18,003 bases of DNA from JANQIV01 sp050117315 (GCA_050117315.1 JASFMY010000136.1:1-18003); one strand, 5' to 3'; numbered from the stretch's first letter, positions 7,849 to 15,816 are shown. Notes: a model not told the origin generated them from the letters alone. Program-made: numbers and translations.

Positions 7849-10074
7849 ATGAAAAAAGCGATGTACGTTTTTTTTAGTGTATTGATTTGTGCTGCATATC
7901 TAAAAGCGCAAACTTGGACCGAAATTATTTCCCCGGATATCAAAGTTGATCTTAACGACATAGTTTTGATATCCGGAACAGAACTTTGGGCTGTTGGTGA
8001 TGAAGGTGTTGTTTTACATACTACCGACGGTTTTGAGACTTTTAGTGAAGTGAGTGTGGGAACAGAAGAAGACCTTGCAAAAATCTTTTTCTTAGACCAA
8101 AACCATGGATGGATAGGTGCGGAAAACGGAAGTGTATTTTATACAACTGACGGAGGAGCTAATTGGACCGAAAGTTCATTTACTGACTTAGTTCCGTCAG
8201 ATTTTTCTTTCTCTTACTTCAACGAACTTTCATTTGTAAATCAACAAAAAGGTTTTGTATTAGCAGGTAAATATGGTTTTACATATTTAATTGTAACTAA
8301 TGACGGCGGCTCAACATGGTCTATAAAAGATTCAATATCTGCAAGTTGGAGCAACATTTCTTTCTATAATGAAAACGTCGGCATTGTTGGTGGTGATGCT
8401 AAGGGTACACAAAGATATACAACTGACGGTGGCACAACTTGGGCAGTTGGTGATTCAGCAGTCACCTCTCCATTCGGAGATTGTGAAATCCACTGGTTTA
8501 ATGAAAACGAAGTTATCTATTTAGGACAAGGTAATGAATTTTGGAATCTTACGATTACTATTTTTAAATCCAGCGATGGTGGTAAAACTTGGGTTGATAA
8601 GTCAGCTACTGCCGCCGGACTTTATGACAGACCTCAAGGAATTTATTTCAAAGATGCATCAAATGGTATAGCCGTTGGTAATAACGGTTTTAGTAAAATG
8701 TTTATTTTCAAAACAAACGATGGTGGTGAAACTTGGAGCAGTGCTGTCGGCGACTATTCACTTGGATTATTAGAACTTGTTGGAGACGGCGATTTATTGT
8801 ATGCTTTGGGTGACGGTGGTCATATTGTAAAATCTGAAAATTTTGGCGAAACATGGGAAGTTCTAAACTTTAATACAGGTTCATCTTTTACATCGATACA
8901 ATTTGTTGGGAATAAAGGCTTTTTAATTAATGAATATAGTGATTTTTATGTAACAACAAATGGAAGCAATTGGGAACAAATATCAAGCGCAGGTAAATGG
9001 AATGCCGGAGCTATTTGTTTCTTGAACGAATCTGTTGGTTTTGCTGCTAAAGAAAATGCTGGAATTATGAAAACTACTGACGGCGGTAATACTTGGTATT
9101 CCGTTCTTGACCCTGTTGATTATGCCTTTACAAACAAAGTTGGGGGTATCAGCTTTGCGGATGATCAAACAGGTTATGTTTGGTTTAGTTTAGATGCTTA
9201 TAGCAGCTATAAAGTCTATAAGACTACAGATGCCGGTGAAACTTGGAGTGTTGTAGCAGAACTAAACGGGCCAAGCTATATGTCTGGTGGTATGACTTTC
9301 TTTGATGTTAACCACGGTTTTATGGCAGGTTATAGAATAAAACCGGATACAGTTTATACATCCTGGATAGTATATACTGAAGACGGTGGTGTTACATGGA
9401 ATGATGCTGATATCAGTGCGATTCCAGATAAATATGTTGGAAAGAGTTTCAAATCAGTAGCTAAAGTTGATGAGAGTACAGCTTATGCAGTAGGCGGTAC
9501 AAGCTTTTTTAAGACTGCCGATAAGGGCAAAACATGGACTGCTGTAGATTATGGTGTTACACTAAACGATACTACTTTTCAATGTGTATATTTTAATGGC
9601 AACAATGGTGTTGTTGCTACTTACGATTGTGAAGTCCTTTTGACGACTGATGGCGGTAGCACTTGGTCATTGAATCAAGAATTATATAATCAGTCTTATC
9701 CTTCTGTTGCAGGTCTTGATGCTGATGGAAATGCCTATATAGCAACAACTGATGGATATATTTATGTTTATGGCAACATAACAGATGTTGAAGACGCCGA
9801 TGTTTTAACAAAAGAATTTTCTTTATCACAAAATTATCCTAATCCTTTTAACCCAACAACAACAATCAAATTCTCCGTTCCTGAAGCGGGCATGGTAAGG
9901 ATTGGTGTGTATAATATTATAGGTCAGAAAGTGCTTGATGTAACAAACGAATTCTATCAAGCAGGGAACCATCAGTTAAAGATTAATGCTGCAGAACTTT
10001 CAAGTGGTGTTTATTTTTATCAGCTAACTTCCGGCTCATACCAAATAACAAAGAAAATGATGTTGCTTAAATAA
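7849..10074 (+). CDS. Secreted Asp-box (YCF48/BNR-like) beta-propeller with T9SS C-terminal domain
   Basis: 741 residues. Signal peptide 1-20 (ends LKAQ). Residues about 22-650 contain thirteen Asp-box-like motifs of the form S/T-x-D-x-G-x-T-W. Canonical ones are TTDGGANW, TNDGGSTW, TTDGGTTW, SSDGGKTW, TNDGGETW, TTDGGNTW, TTDAGETW, TEDGGVTW, TADKGKTW and TTDGGSTW; degenerate ones include TTDGFETF and SENFGETW. A last blade-like stretch (AYIATTDGYIYVYG) makes about fourteen repeats, enough for two seven-bladed propellers, as in sortilin-like and YCF48-like folds. From residue 657 a type A T9SS sorting domain follows (SQNYPNPFNPTTTIKFS, then SSGVYFYQL, ending KKMMLLK), so it should cross the outer membrane through the Por system. 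The start has a strong Shine-Dalgarno sequence (GGAGGT, 7840-7845). It sits 28 bp after the barrel gene without a terminator, so it can be the distal gene of that operon. The binding partner is unknown. Confidence 0.87.
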   Translation: MKKAMYVFFSVLICAAYLKAQTWTEIISPDIKVDLNDIVLISGTELWAVGDEGVVLHTTDGFETFSEVSVGTEEDLAKIFFLDQNHGWIGAENGSVFYTTDGGANWTESSFTDLVPSDFSFSYFNELSFVNQQKGFVLAGKYGFTYLIVTNDGGSTWSIKDSISASWSNISFYNENVGIVGGDAKGTQRYTTDGGTTWAVGDSAVTSPFGDCEIHWFNENEVIYLGQGNEFWNLTITIFKSSDGGKTWVDKSATAAGLYDRPQGIYFKDASNGIAVGNNGFSKMFIFKTNDGGETWSSAVGDYSLGLLELVGDGDLLYALGDGGHIVKSENFGETWEVLNFNTGSSFTSIQFVGNKGFLINEYSDFYVTTNGSNWEQISSAGKWNAGAICFLNESVGFAAKENAGIMKTTDGGNTWYSVLDPVDYAFTNKVGGISFADDQTGYVWFSLDAYSSYKVYKTTDAGETWSVVAELNGPSYMSGGMTFFDVNHGFMAGYRIKPDTVYTSWIVYTEDGGVTWNDADISAIPDKYVGKSFKSVAKVDESTAYAVGGTSFFKTADKGKTWTAVDYGVTLNDTTFQCVYFNGNNGVVATYDCEVLLTTDGGSTWSLNQELYNQSYPSVAGLDADGNAYIATTDGYIYVYGNITDVEDADVLTKEFSLSQNYPNPFNPTTTIKFSVPEAGMVRIGVYNIIGQKVLDVTNEFYQAGNHQLKINAAELSSGVYFYQLTSGSYQITKKMMLLK

Positions 10075-10085
10075 ATTCTCAAGAT

Positions 10086-10120
10086 TGGCCGGGATGAAAT
10101 ATTCCGGTCATTTTATTTTT
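10086..10120 (+). terminator. Rho-independent terminator-like hairpin
   Basis: The arms 10086-10095 and 10101-10110 pair over ten base pairs (two G-T wobbles) around a five-base loop, immediately followed by TTTTATTTTT. It lies 12 bp past the stop of the propeller gene. Only 14 bp separate its T-tract from the ATG of the first peptidase, which leaves no room for a promoter between them. It may therefore act as an attenuator inside a longer transcript. Confidence 0.72.
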
Positions 10121-10134
10121 AACGAAGGAGTTTT

Positions 10135-12360
10135 ATGAAACGTTTACTTTTATTGCAATTCTTTTTAACCCTTCTTTTTAATTCACTTGTTGCAGAAATA
10201 AAATTAGTAAAGCCAACTACTGAATATTCTTCATCTTTTGCAATAGTGGTTGACAAAGTAACTTATGAAAAAAGTAAAGAAGCAATCTTGCAATATAAAG
10301 ATGCACTGGAAAGTGAAGGTGCCCTTGCTGTATATATTTTGATTGTTGAAAATGAAAAGCCATGCGGTATAAAAGCAGAACTGACTGAACTTTACAATTC
10401 ATCTCCAAAATTAGAAGGAGCAGTTTTTGTCGGGGATATTCCGATAGCTATGATACGCGGTGCTCAGCATATGACCTCTGCTTTTAAAATGAATGAAGAA
10501 AAATATGATTGGATTGACTCATCCGTTCCTTCAGATCGTTTTTATGATGACCTTGACTTACAGTTTGATTATCTAAAACAAGATTCAACAAATAGTTTAC
10601 TTTATTACTACAGGCTAAAACCCGGATCACCTCAAAAAATTCAAAAGGATATCTATTCAGGTAGAATCAAAGCTCCCGTTAATGATGATTCAAAGTATGA
10701 ACTGATTAAAACCTATTTGGCAAAAGTTGTAGCAGCTAAAAAGAATCCTGAGGTTCTTAATAATGCATTTGTATTTACCGGAAGCGGTTACCATTCGGAA
10801 GCACTGAACTCTTGGAATGATGAGATCGTTTCTCTGCGAGAACAATTTCCTGAAATGTTTGAGTTTGGCGGCAGACTTAAACATATAAATTTTAAAATGA
10901 GTCCGGAAATGAAAGATATTCTGATGATGGAAATGTCCCGCGAAGATTTGGATATGGCAATATTCCATGCACATGGAGCCGACGATACACAATACTTAAT
11001 TGGGTATCCGCCGGCAGAATCCTTTTCACAAAACGTAAATGCTATTAAAACATCTTTGAGAAGTGAACTGCGCTACTATAAAAGGCATGGTAGAGATATT
11101 GAAGAAGTTAAGGACTATTATAAAGAGCATTTCCAGATACCTAATGAATGGTTTGAAGGAGCTTTTGATGATTCTGTTGTAACTTCTGATTCACTGTATG
11201 ATTATATGATGGACATGCATTCAGATGATCTTGCATTGTTTTCACCCCGGCCGGAATTTATAATGTTTGATGAATGTTACAACGGATCATTTCATAAAGA
11301 GAATTATATCTCCGGGAGATATATCTTTGGTACCGGCAACGTTATTTCTTCAGTTGCAAATTCGGTAAATGTTCTTCAAGATAAATGGGCAAACAAATCA
11401 TTGGGACTTTTGGCTTACGGTGTAAGTGTAGGTAACTGGCATCGTGAAATAAATTATCTTGAAAATCATATTATCGGCGATCCAACTTTTCACTATAAAT
11501 CCAAAATTGATATTAATCTAAATCAAAAAATCGTTCAAGAATCTGGTAACGAAGAATTTTGGAGAAGTTTATTGAATTCTTCAGAACCGGCATTAAGATC
11601 TATAGCTATTGTCAAACTAGCAAAATTATTGGGCGATGATTTTAACAGTGAACTTGTAAAAATCTATAAAACTGATCCGTCGGTGAATGTGCGAAATCAT
11701 GTTCTTTACTCCTTAGCCTCGTTGGATTCCAAGGAGTTTAAAGAAATTCTTTCTCTTTCAATTAATGATCCGAATGAATTTATTAGAAGAAAAAGCGCTG
11801 ATTTGATGGGTGAAATAGGGTCCGATAGTTTTATACCGGAAATGATCTATACTATGATTTATGACCAAAGTAAACGCGTTTCTTTTAACATAGGCAATTC
11901 TTTGCTGTTTGTTAATCAAGATAAATTGATGGAAGAAGCTGAGAAAGTTGTCGGTAATCTTCCCGGTTTTGTAAACAAAGAAGGGATGATGAATATTTTT
12001 AAAAGAACTGTTGAAAAAAGCCGGAACCAGTTAAATGAAGAAATTCTTCCTAAAATGAAGAATGATACCTTAAAACTTTCCAAAAGAATAAACGCGGTAA
12101 GAATTTTAAGGAACATGAATTTTAAGGAAGCTTTACCCGATTTATTACAAGCTATTGAAGATGATAATATGCCTGTTGAATTAAGACATGTAATTATTGA
12201 AACCATCGGATGGTATAATTTTAGTGAAGAGCGCGATAATATTCTTAAGACTGTAGAGAAAGTAATAAATGAAAAAGATATACCTGACGTGTTGTTGCAA
12301 GAAGCTATAAAAACTAAGAACAGGTTGAAAGCCGGTTGCAATGTACCTTTAACCCCATAA
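10135..12360 (+). CDS. Gingipain-like (C25-type, clan CD) peptidase with C-terminal HEAT-like repeats, paralogue 1
   Basis: 741 residues. Signal peptide 1-20 (ends NSLVA). Residues about 30-455 follow the C25 pattern: a Rossmann-like first half (SSFAIVVDK; KLEGAVFVGDIPIAMI at 92-107; SSVPSDRFYDD at 129-139; DIYSGRIKAP at 172-181), then DMAIFHAHG with the candidate catalytic His280-Gly281, EFIMFDECYNG with candidate nucleophile Cys381, and NHIIGDPTF (444-452) near the domain end, as in C25 enzymes. His and Cys are about 100 residues apart, much further than in gingipains, because a charged helical insert (about 300-365) lies between them. Residues about 470-735 are HEAT-like alpha-helical repeats (SSEPALRSIAIVKLAKLL; NDPNEFIRRKSADLMGEIG). 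There is no T9SS tail, so without another export route it would stay periplasmic. A strong Shine-Dalgarno sequence (AAGGAG) precedes the start. Cleavage specificity cannot be inferred; a binding rather than enzymatic role is possible. Confidence 0.78.
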   Translation: MKRLLLLQFFLTLLFNSLVAEIKLVKPTTEYSSSFAIVVDKVTYEKSKEAILQYKDALESEGALAVYILIVENEKPCGIKAELTELYNSSPKLEGAVFVGDIPIAMIRGAQHMTSAFKMNEEKYDWIDSSVPSDRFYDDLDLQFDYLKQDSTNSLLYYYRLKPGSPQKIQKDIYSGRIKAPVNDDSKYELIKTYLAKVVAAKKNPEVLNNAFVFTGSGYHSEALNSWNDEIVSLREQFPEMFEFGGRLKHINFKMSPEMKDILMMEMSREDLDMAIFHAHGADDTQYLIGYPPAESFSQNVNAIKTSLRSELRYYKRHGRDIEEVKDYYKEHFQIPNEWFEGAFDDSVVTSDSLYDYMMDMHSDDLALFSPRPEFIMFDECYNGSFHKENYISGRYIFGTGNVISSVANSVNVLQDKWANKSLGLLAYGVSVGNWHREINYLENHIIGDPTFHYKSKIDINLNQKIVQESGNEEFWRSLLNSSEPALRSIAIVKLAKLLGDDFNSELVKIYKTDPSVNVRNHVLYSLASLDSKEFKEILSLSINDPNEFIRRKSADLMGEIGSDSFIPEMIYTMIYDQSKRVSFNIGNSLLFVNQDKLMEEAEKVVGNLPGFVNKEGMMNIFKRTVEKSRNQLNEEILPKMKNDTLKLSKRINAVRILRNMNFKEALPDLLQAIEDDNMPVELRHVIIETIGWYNFSEERDNILKTVEKVINEKDIPDVLLQEAIKTKNRLKAGCNVPLTP

Positions 12361-12370
12361 ATGAACTTTG

Positions 12371-12404
12371 AGGTTATCTTAAGGTTAGCTTTAAGGTGAC
12401 CTTA
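12371..12404. repeat. Three tandem 11-12-bp repeats between the peptidase genes
   Basis: The units AGGTTATCTTA (12371-12381), AGGTTAGCTTTA (12382-12393) and AGGTGACCTTA (12394-12404) are in tandem, with a partial TCTTA following. The period is close to one helical turn, and the last unit is itself nearly palindromic (AAGGTgACCTT). They lie in the 64-bp gap before the second peptidase start. They could be a repeated operator or simple slippage; no regulator is identifiable. Confidence 0.45.
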
Positions 12405-12424
12405 TCTTATAAGAGAGGAGTTTT

Positions 12425-14650
12425 ATGAAACGTGTGATATTTTTGTATTTCCTGCCGGTCTTCATAATAATCAATGCTATATTTGCCGAAGTGAAAATCA
12501 TTGAACCAACAAGTGAGCAATACTCTTCGTTTGCTATTGTTGTGGATAAAGCAACATTTCATAGAGTTGAAAACGCAATTTTAAAATATAGAGATGCTAT
12601 TCAATCGGAAGATAAGCTTTCGGTATACATTGTTATTATAAAAGATGAAAATCCTGAAGCAATTAAAAGTGAGATACTAAAGTTATATAACTCCTCGCCA
12701 AAGTTGGAAGGTGCTGTTTTTATAGGAGATATTCCTGTTCCCATGATACGCGGTGCTCAACATATGGCTTCTGCATTCAAGATGGAGGAAGCGAAATATG
12801 ATTGGAGTGAATCTTCAGTCCCTTCAGACCGTTTTTATGATGACTTCGACCTAAAGTTTGATTTCTTAAAACAAGATTCGACGGACGCTTTACTGTATTA
12901 CTATTCTTTAAGTCCGGGATCACCACAAAAAATACACAAAGATATATATTCCGGTAGAATAAAATCGCCTTACCATGATGATTCAAAGTATGAAACGGTA
13001 AAAATCTATTTAGAAAAAGCAGTTGCTTCTAAGAAAAACCCGGAATTGTTGGATTATGGATTTGTTTTTTCCGGTCACGGTAATCAAACCGAAGCCCTTA
13101 CATCATGGAATGACGAGGCAATTGCTTTGCGCGAACAATTCCCTAAAATGTTCGATGTTGGTGGAAAGCTAAAGTATCTGCGTGCTTCCATGGCGCCGGA
13201 TATGAAAGACATAGTGATGAAGGAAGTTTCAAACAAGAAAGCTGATCTTGCCATATTCCATGCGCACGGTTTAACTCAGGCTCAATATTTAACCGGAGAT
13301 CCGCTTGCAGAAACTTTTCAAGAAAATATTGAAGCTATTAAAAAGTATTTACGAAAAGAAATTCGTTCGGCAAAAGAAAAAGAGAAAGATGTCGAAGAAA
13401 CGAAAAAAGATTACAAAGAAAATTATAATCTTACCGAAGAATGGTTTGAAGGCGCTTTTGTTGATTCGGTTGTAAGAGCTGATTCCCTTGATGAATACAA
13501 TACGATAATTCATTCCGATGAACTTTCTATGTTTTCTCCGCAAGCAGAGTTTATATTATTTGACGAATGTTTTAACGGAGCTTTCCAAGCAGAGAACTAT
13601 ATTTCCGGCAGGTATTTATTTGGTTCCGGGAATGTGATTGCTGCGTTAGCCGGTTCCGTGGGTGTTCTGCAGGATCTATGGTCAAATCAACTTATAGGTC
13701 TCTTAGGATATGGAGTAAGTGTCGGTAATTGGTTTAAGGAAAACAATTATCTTGAATATCATATTATTGGTGATCCCACATTTCATTTTAAGGAAGTATA
13801 TGTAATAGACTTGAATAGAAAAATAGTAGAAGAAGCAAACAACGTAGAGTTTTGGAAAAGCTTGTTGAAATCTTCTGAACCCGAGGTACGTTCACTTGCA
13901 GTAATAAAGCTCTATAATCTGCTTGGAGATGAATTTATCCCTGATCTTTTTGAAATTTATAAAACCGACAACTCTTATAATGTTAGAGGGAACGCGTTTT
14001 GCTGCCTGGCCGATTCACGTTCCGAAGAATTTGAAAAAGTACTTCCCGTTTCAATTAATGATCCTTTTGAATATATAAGACGAATTTCGGGTAAATTAAT
14101 GGGCGAAACGGGAGACGATAAATATATTCCGTATATGGTTCGTTCAATTATTAATGATGAAAGTAATAGAATTAATTTTATGACTAAAAATGCTTTAAGT
14201 CAGATGAACTATGAAAAAGTAAAATCAGAAATAGAAAAAGCAGTATCCGAACTTCCGGAATATATGGACAAAGAAGAAATTAAAAGCAGTATAGAAACAA
14301 CAGTTGATCAATATAAAAGGCTGCTTAATGAAGCAATATCAATTGTAAATGATGATACTCTTAAATTAGGTAAAAGAATATTTTATTCAACTATTCTGCG
14401 TAATCGAAATTATATTGAGGCACTTTCTCCTTTTCTTAAAGTTATTACCGACGAAGAAGCAGAATCAGAATTGAGAATCGCTATTATAGAAGCTTTAGGC
14501 TGGTATACTTATAGCAGCAAGAGAGAAGATATTATTAATACGGTAAATGAAATAATAAAAACTGGTACAGCCCCCAAAGAAGTATTAGCGGAAGCAATAA
14601 AAACTAAAAATAGATTGTCAGTAGGTAGTAACGTTTCAATAACACCCTAA
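12425..14650 (+). CDS. Gingipain-like (C25-type, clan CD) peptidase with C-terminal HEAT-like repeats, paralogue 2
   Basis: 741 residues, the same length and domain order as the preceding gene, so a tandem duplication. Signal peptide about 1-21 (ends AIFA). The conserved C25-like blocks are KLEGAVFIGDIPVPMI (93-108), SSVPSDRFYDD (130-140) and DIYSGRIKSP (173-182), then LAIFHAHG with candidate His281-Gly282, EFILFDECFNG with candidate Cys382, and YHIIGDPTF (445-453). The insert between His and Cys (about 305-370) is very rich in Lys/Glu and may be coiled coil. HEAT-like repeats fill about 475-735 and are visibly more diverged from paralogue 1 than the peptidase half is. Both paralogues end in the same tail pattern, EAIKTKNRL-x-x-G-x-NV-x-x-TP. 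There is no T9SS domain. A Shine-Dalgarno sequence (GAGGAG) lies just before the ATG. It is followed by a strong terminator, so it is probably the last gene of the unit. Confidence 0.78.
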   Translation: MKRVIFLYFLPVFIIINAIFAEVKIIEPTSEQYSSFAIVVDKATFHRVENAILKYRDAIQSEDKLSVYIVIIKDENPEAIKSEILKLYNSSPKLEGAVFIGDIPVPMIRGAQHMASAFKMEEAKYDWSESSVPSDRFYDDFDLKFDFLKQDSTDALLYYYSLSPGSPQKIHKDIYSGRIKSPYHDDSKYETVKIYLEKAVASKKNPELLDYGFVFSGHGNQTEALTSWNDEAIALREQFPKMFDVGGKLKYLRASMAPDMKDIVMKEVSNKKADLAIFHAHGLTQAQYLTGDPLAETFQENIEAIKKYLRKEIRSAKEKEKDVEETKKDYKENYNLTEEWFEGAFVDSVVRADSLDEYNTIIHSDELSMFSPQAEFILFDECFNGAFQAENYISGRYLFGSGNVIAALAGSVGVLQDLWSNQLIGLLGYGVSVGNWFKENNYLEYHIIGDPTFHFKEVYVIDLNRKIVEEANNVEFWKSLLKSSEPEVRSLAVIKLYNLLGDEFIPDLFEIYKTDNSYNVRGNAFCCLADSRSEEFEKVLPVSINDPFEYIRRISGKLMGETGDDKYIPYMVRSIINDESNRINFMTKNALSQMNYEKVKSEIEKAVSELPEYMDKEEIKSSIETTVDQYKRLLNEAISIVNDDTLKLGKRIFYSTILRNRNYIEALSPFLKVITDEEAESELRIAIIEALGWYTYSSKREDIINTVNEIIKTGTAPKEVLAEAIKTKNRLSVGSNVSITP

Positions 14651-14673
14651 CTTAACTATATAAATGCCCTCTA

Positions 14674-14715
14674 CGCCGCGGGTAGAAATACCTGCGGCGC
14701 CTTCCCAAAATTTTT
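14674..14715 (+). terminator. Strong rho-independent terminator (11-bp stem, GAAA loop)
   Basis: CGCCGCGGGTA at 14674-14684 pairs with TACCTGCGGCG at 14689-14699 (one G-T wobble) around a GAAA tetraloop. The T-run TTTTT at 14711-14715 follows, a second T-run lies at 14717-14720, and the spacer contains CCC and AAAA. It lies 24 bp after the second peptidase stop. It is strikingly GC-rich against AT-rich surroundings and marks the end of the upstream unit. Confidence 0.78.
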
Positions 14716-14856
14716 GTTTTATAATAAAAAATAATCAGTTAACTGACCTAATGAAAAAAAAGATAAAAGAGACAGAAGAAAAATGAAGAGTGATAGTTGG
14801 AATAAATCATTTCCATACTTGATGAAATTCCGAAGTAATTAACATTTGACAGATTA

Positions 14857-15045
14857 TTGGTAGTGTTATGTCACAATAAAGATAGTAAACACCAAGATTG
14901 TCGGTTCGAAGGAAGAAATGTTATCATCAGATGTGACACGTCACTAGCTACATTCATTGTAATGCAATTTGTTCCTATTTTTTTGTCTTTAATTTTTTTT
15001 GGGATTGTCATAGGTTTCATTTATTATTGTCGACAAAATATTTAA
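14857..15045 (+). CDS. Possible small single-pass membrane protein (doubtful)
   Basis: 62 codons from a TTG start, or 60 from the GTG at 14863. The N-terminal half is polar with three Cys (LCHNKD, HQDCRF, IIRCDTS). The C-terminal half is one clear hydrophobic segment (IVMQFVPIFLSLIFFGIVIG) followed by YYCRQNI. There is no ATG and no convincing Shine-Dalgarno sequence; a TTGACA hexamer at 14846-14851 is too close to be its promoter. I do not recognise a family. It lies alone between the terminator at 14715 and the repeat at 15059. It may be a chance ORF; the hydrophobic tail is the only argument for it. Confidence 0.22.
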   Translation: MVVLCHNKDSKHQDCRFEGRNVIIRCDTSLATFIVMQFVPIFLSLIFFGIVIGFIYYCRQNI

Positions 15046-15058
15046 GGCACTTATTCAA

Positions 15059-15252
15059 TAGAGTTTCTGCGAAATTAGATATCTAAACGTTTTGTTATTT
15101 CGATCCCGATGTTTTTAATCGGGAGAGAAATCTTTGAAATCGTAATTGAAAGATTTCCCGCCAAAAAGATACGCCAAAGGCGCACATGCGGCGGACAGGC
15201 TCACCCAAAAAACGGGTTCGAAATGACTGACTTTTTATTTTGCAGAAACTTT
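15059..15252. repeat. MITE-like element with terminal inverted repeats, copy A
   Basis: A ~190-bp element bounded by TAGAGTTTCTGC at 15059-15070 and GCAGAAACT at 15242-15250; the terminal repeats extend to AGTTTCTGC-x-AAAT against ATTTTGCAGAAACT. Nested palindromes lie inside: GTTATTTCGA (15094-15103) against TCGAAATGAC near the other end, GAGAAATCTTT against AAAGATTTCCC, and a small hairpin CCCGAT/ATCGGG. It is repeated in the same orientation at 15887-16084. It encodes nothing credible. Its right end is only about 30 bp from the sigma-factor ATG, so the sigma promoter must lie within or just beside it. The motif pair GTYATTTCGA/TCGAAATGAC is a pattern I associate with dispersed palindromic repeats of Bacteroidota genomes. 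Confidence 0.8.
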
Positions 15253-15282
15253 AATTATCATTGAAAGGTGATTGTTATTATC

Positions 15283-15816
15283 ATGCATGATGATGTCCCT
15301 GATAGAACGAAAGAACTGGTAAAACTTATTATAGAAGATAATCATTCCGCCTTTAGAGAATTTTACAATCTTTTATATCCACGGATTTACGGTTTTATTT
15401 TTCGAAGCACGTTCGATAAAATTCTAACCGAAGAGATATGCCAGGAAACATTTATTAATTTTTGGGAAGCAAGAGAAAGCATATCTGTTGAAAAATATTC
15501 CAATGCATACTTATTCAAAATAGCCAAAAACCTTCTGATCAACTCATTGGAACGAACAAAAAAAATGTTTTCACTTCAGAGTAGTGAATATATTGATTCT
15601 ATTCGAGCAGAAAGAGTCAATGAAAATATGCTAGAGTATGATTTGAAACAAGCCGTTCTCAAATTACCTGAACGATGCAGAATAATCTTTATATTAAATC
15701 GTTATCAAAGATTCCGCTATTCCGAAATCGCAGAAATATTAGACATATCAATACAGACAGTGAAAAACCAGATGAGCAAATCCATAAAAATATTGAGAAA
15801 ATATCTTAATAATTAA
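15283..15816 (+). CDS. ECF RNA polymerase sigma factor, FecI-like Bacteroidota type
   Basis: 177 residues from the ATG at 15283; a GTG at 15268 would add five residues (MIVII). Region sigma-2 covers about 18-85 and includes AFREFYNLLYPRIYGF and the region 2.2 core LTEEICQETFINFWE, followed by SNAYLFKIAKNLLINSLER. Region sigma-4 covers about 120-173: AVLKLPERCRIIFILNRYQ, then the helix-turn-helix YSEIAEILDISIQTVKNQMS. This is the usual ECF layout, about 180 residues, with no extra domain. I prefer the ATG because conserved sigma-2 similarity starts after it; AAAGG at 15264-15268 lies 14 bp before, a rather long spacing. fecR copy 2 starts 716 bp downstream, so this sigma factor probably pairs with that FecR and perhaps with both. 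It is bracketed by two direct copies of a palindromic element. Confidence 0.9.
   Translation: MHDDVPDRTKELVKLIIEDNHSAFREFYNLLYPRIYGFIFRSTFDKILTEEICQETFINFWEARESISVEKYSNAYLFKIAKNLLINSLERTKKMFSLQSSEYIDSIRAERVNENMLEYDLKQAVLKLPERCRIIFILNRYQRFRYSEIAEILDISIQTVKNQMSKSIKILRKYLNN

Noticed and set aside
11916..12341. 141-codon - strand frame under the HEAT region of peptidase 1
   Set aside because: Shadow of the helical repeat codons, and absent from the corresponding part of paralogue 2.
7849..14650. Three consecutive proteins of exactly 741 residues
   Set aside because: The two peptidases are true paralogues, but the propeller shares no sequence with them; its equal length is a coincidence.
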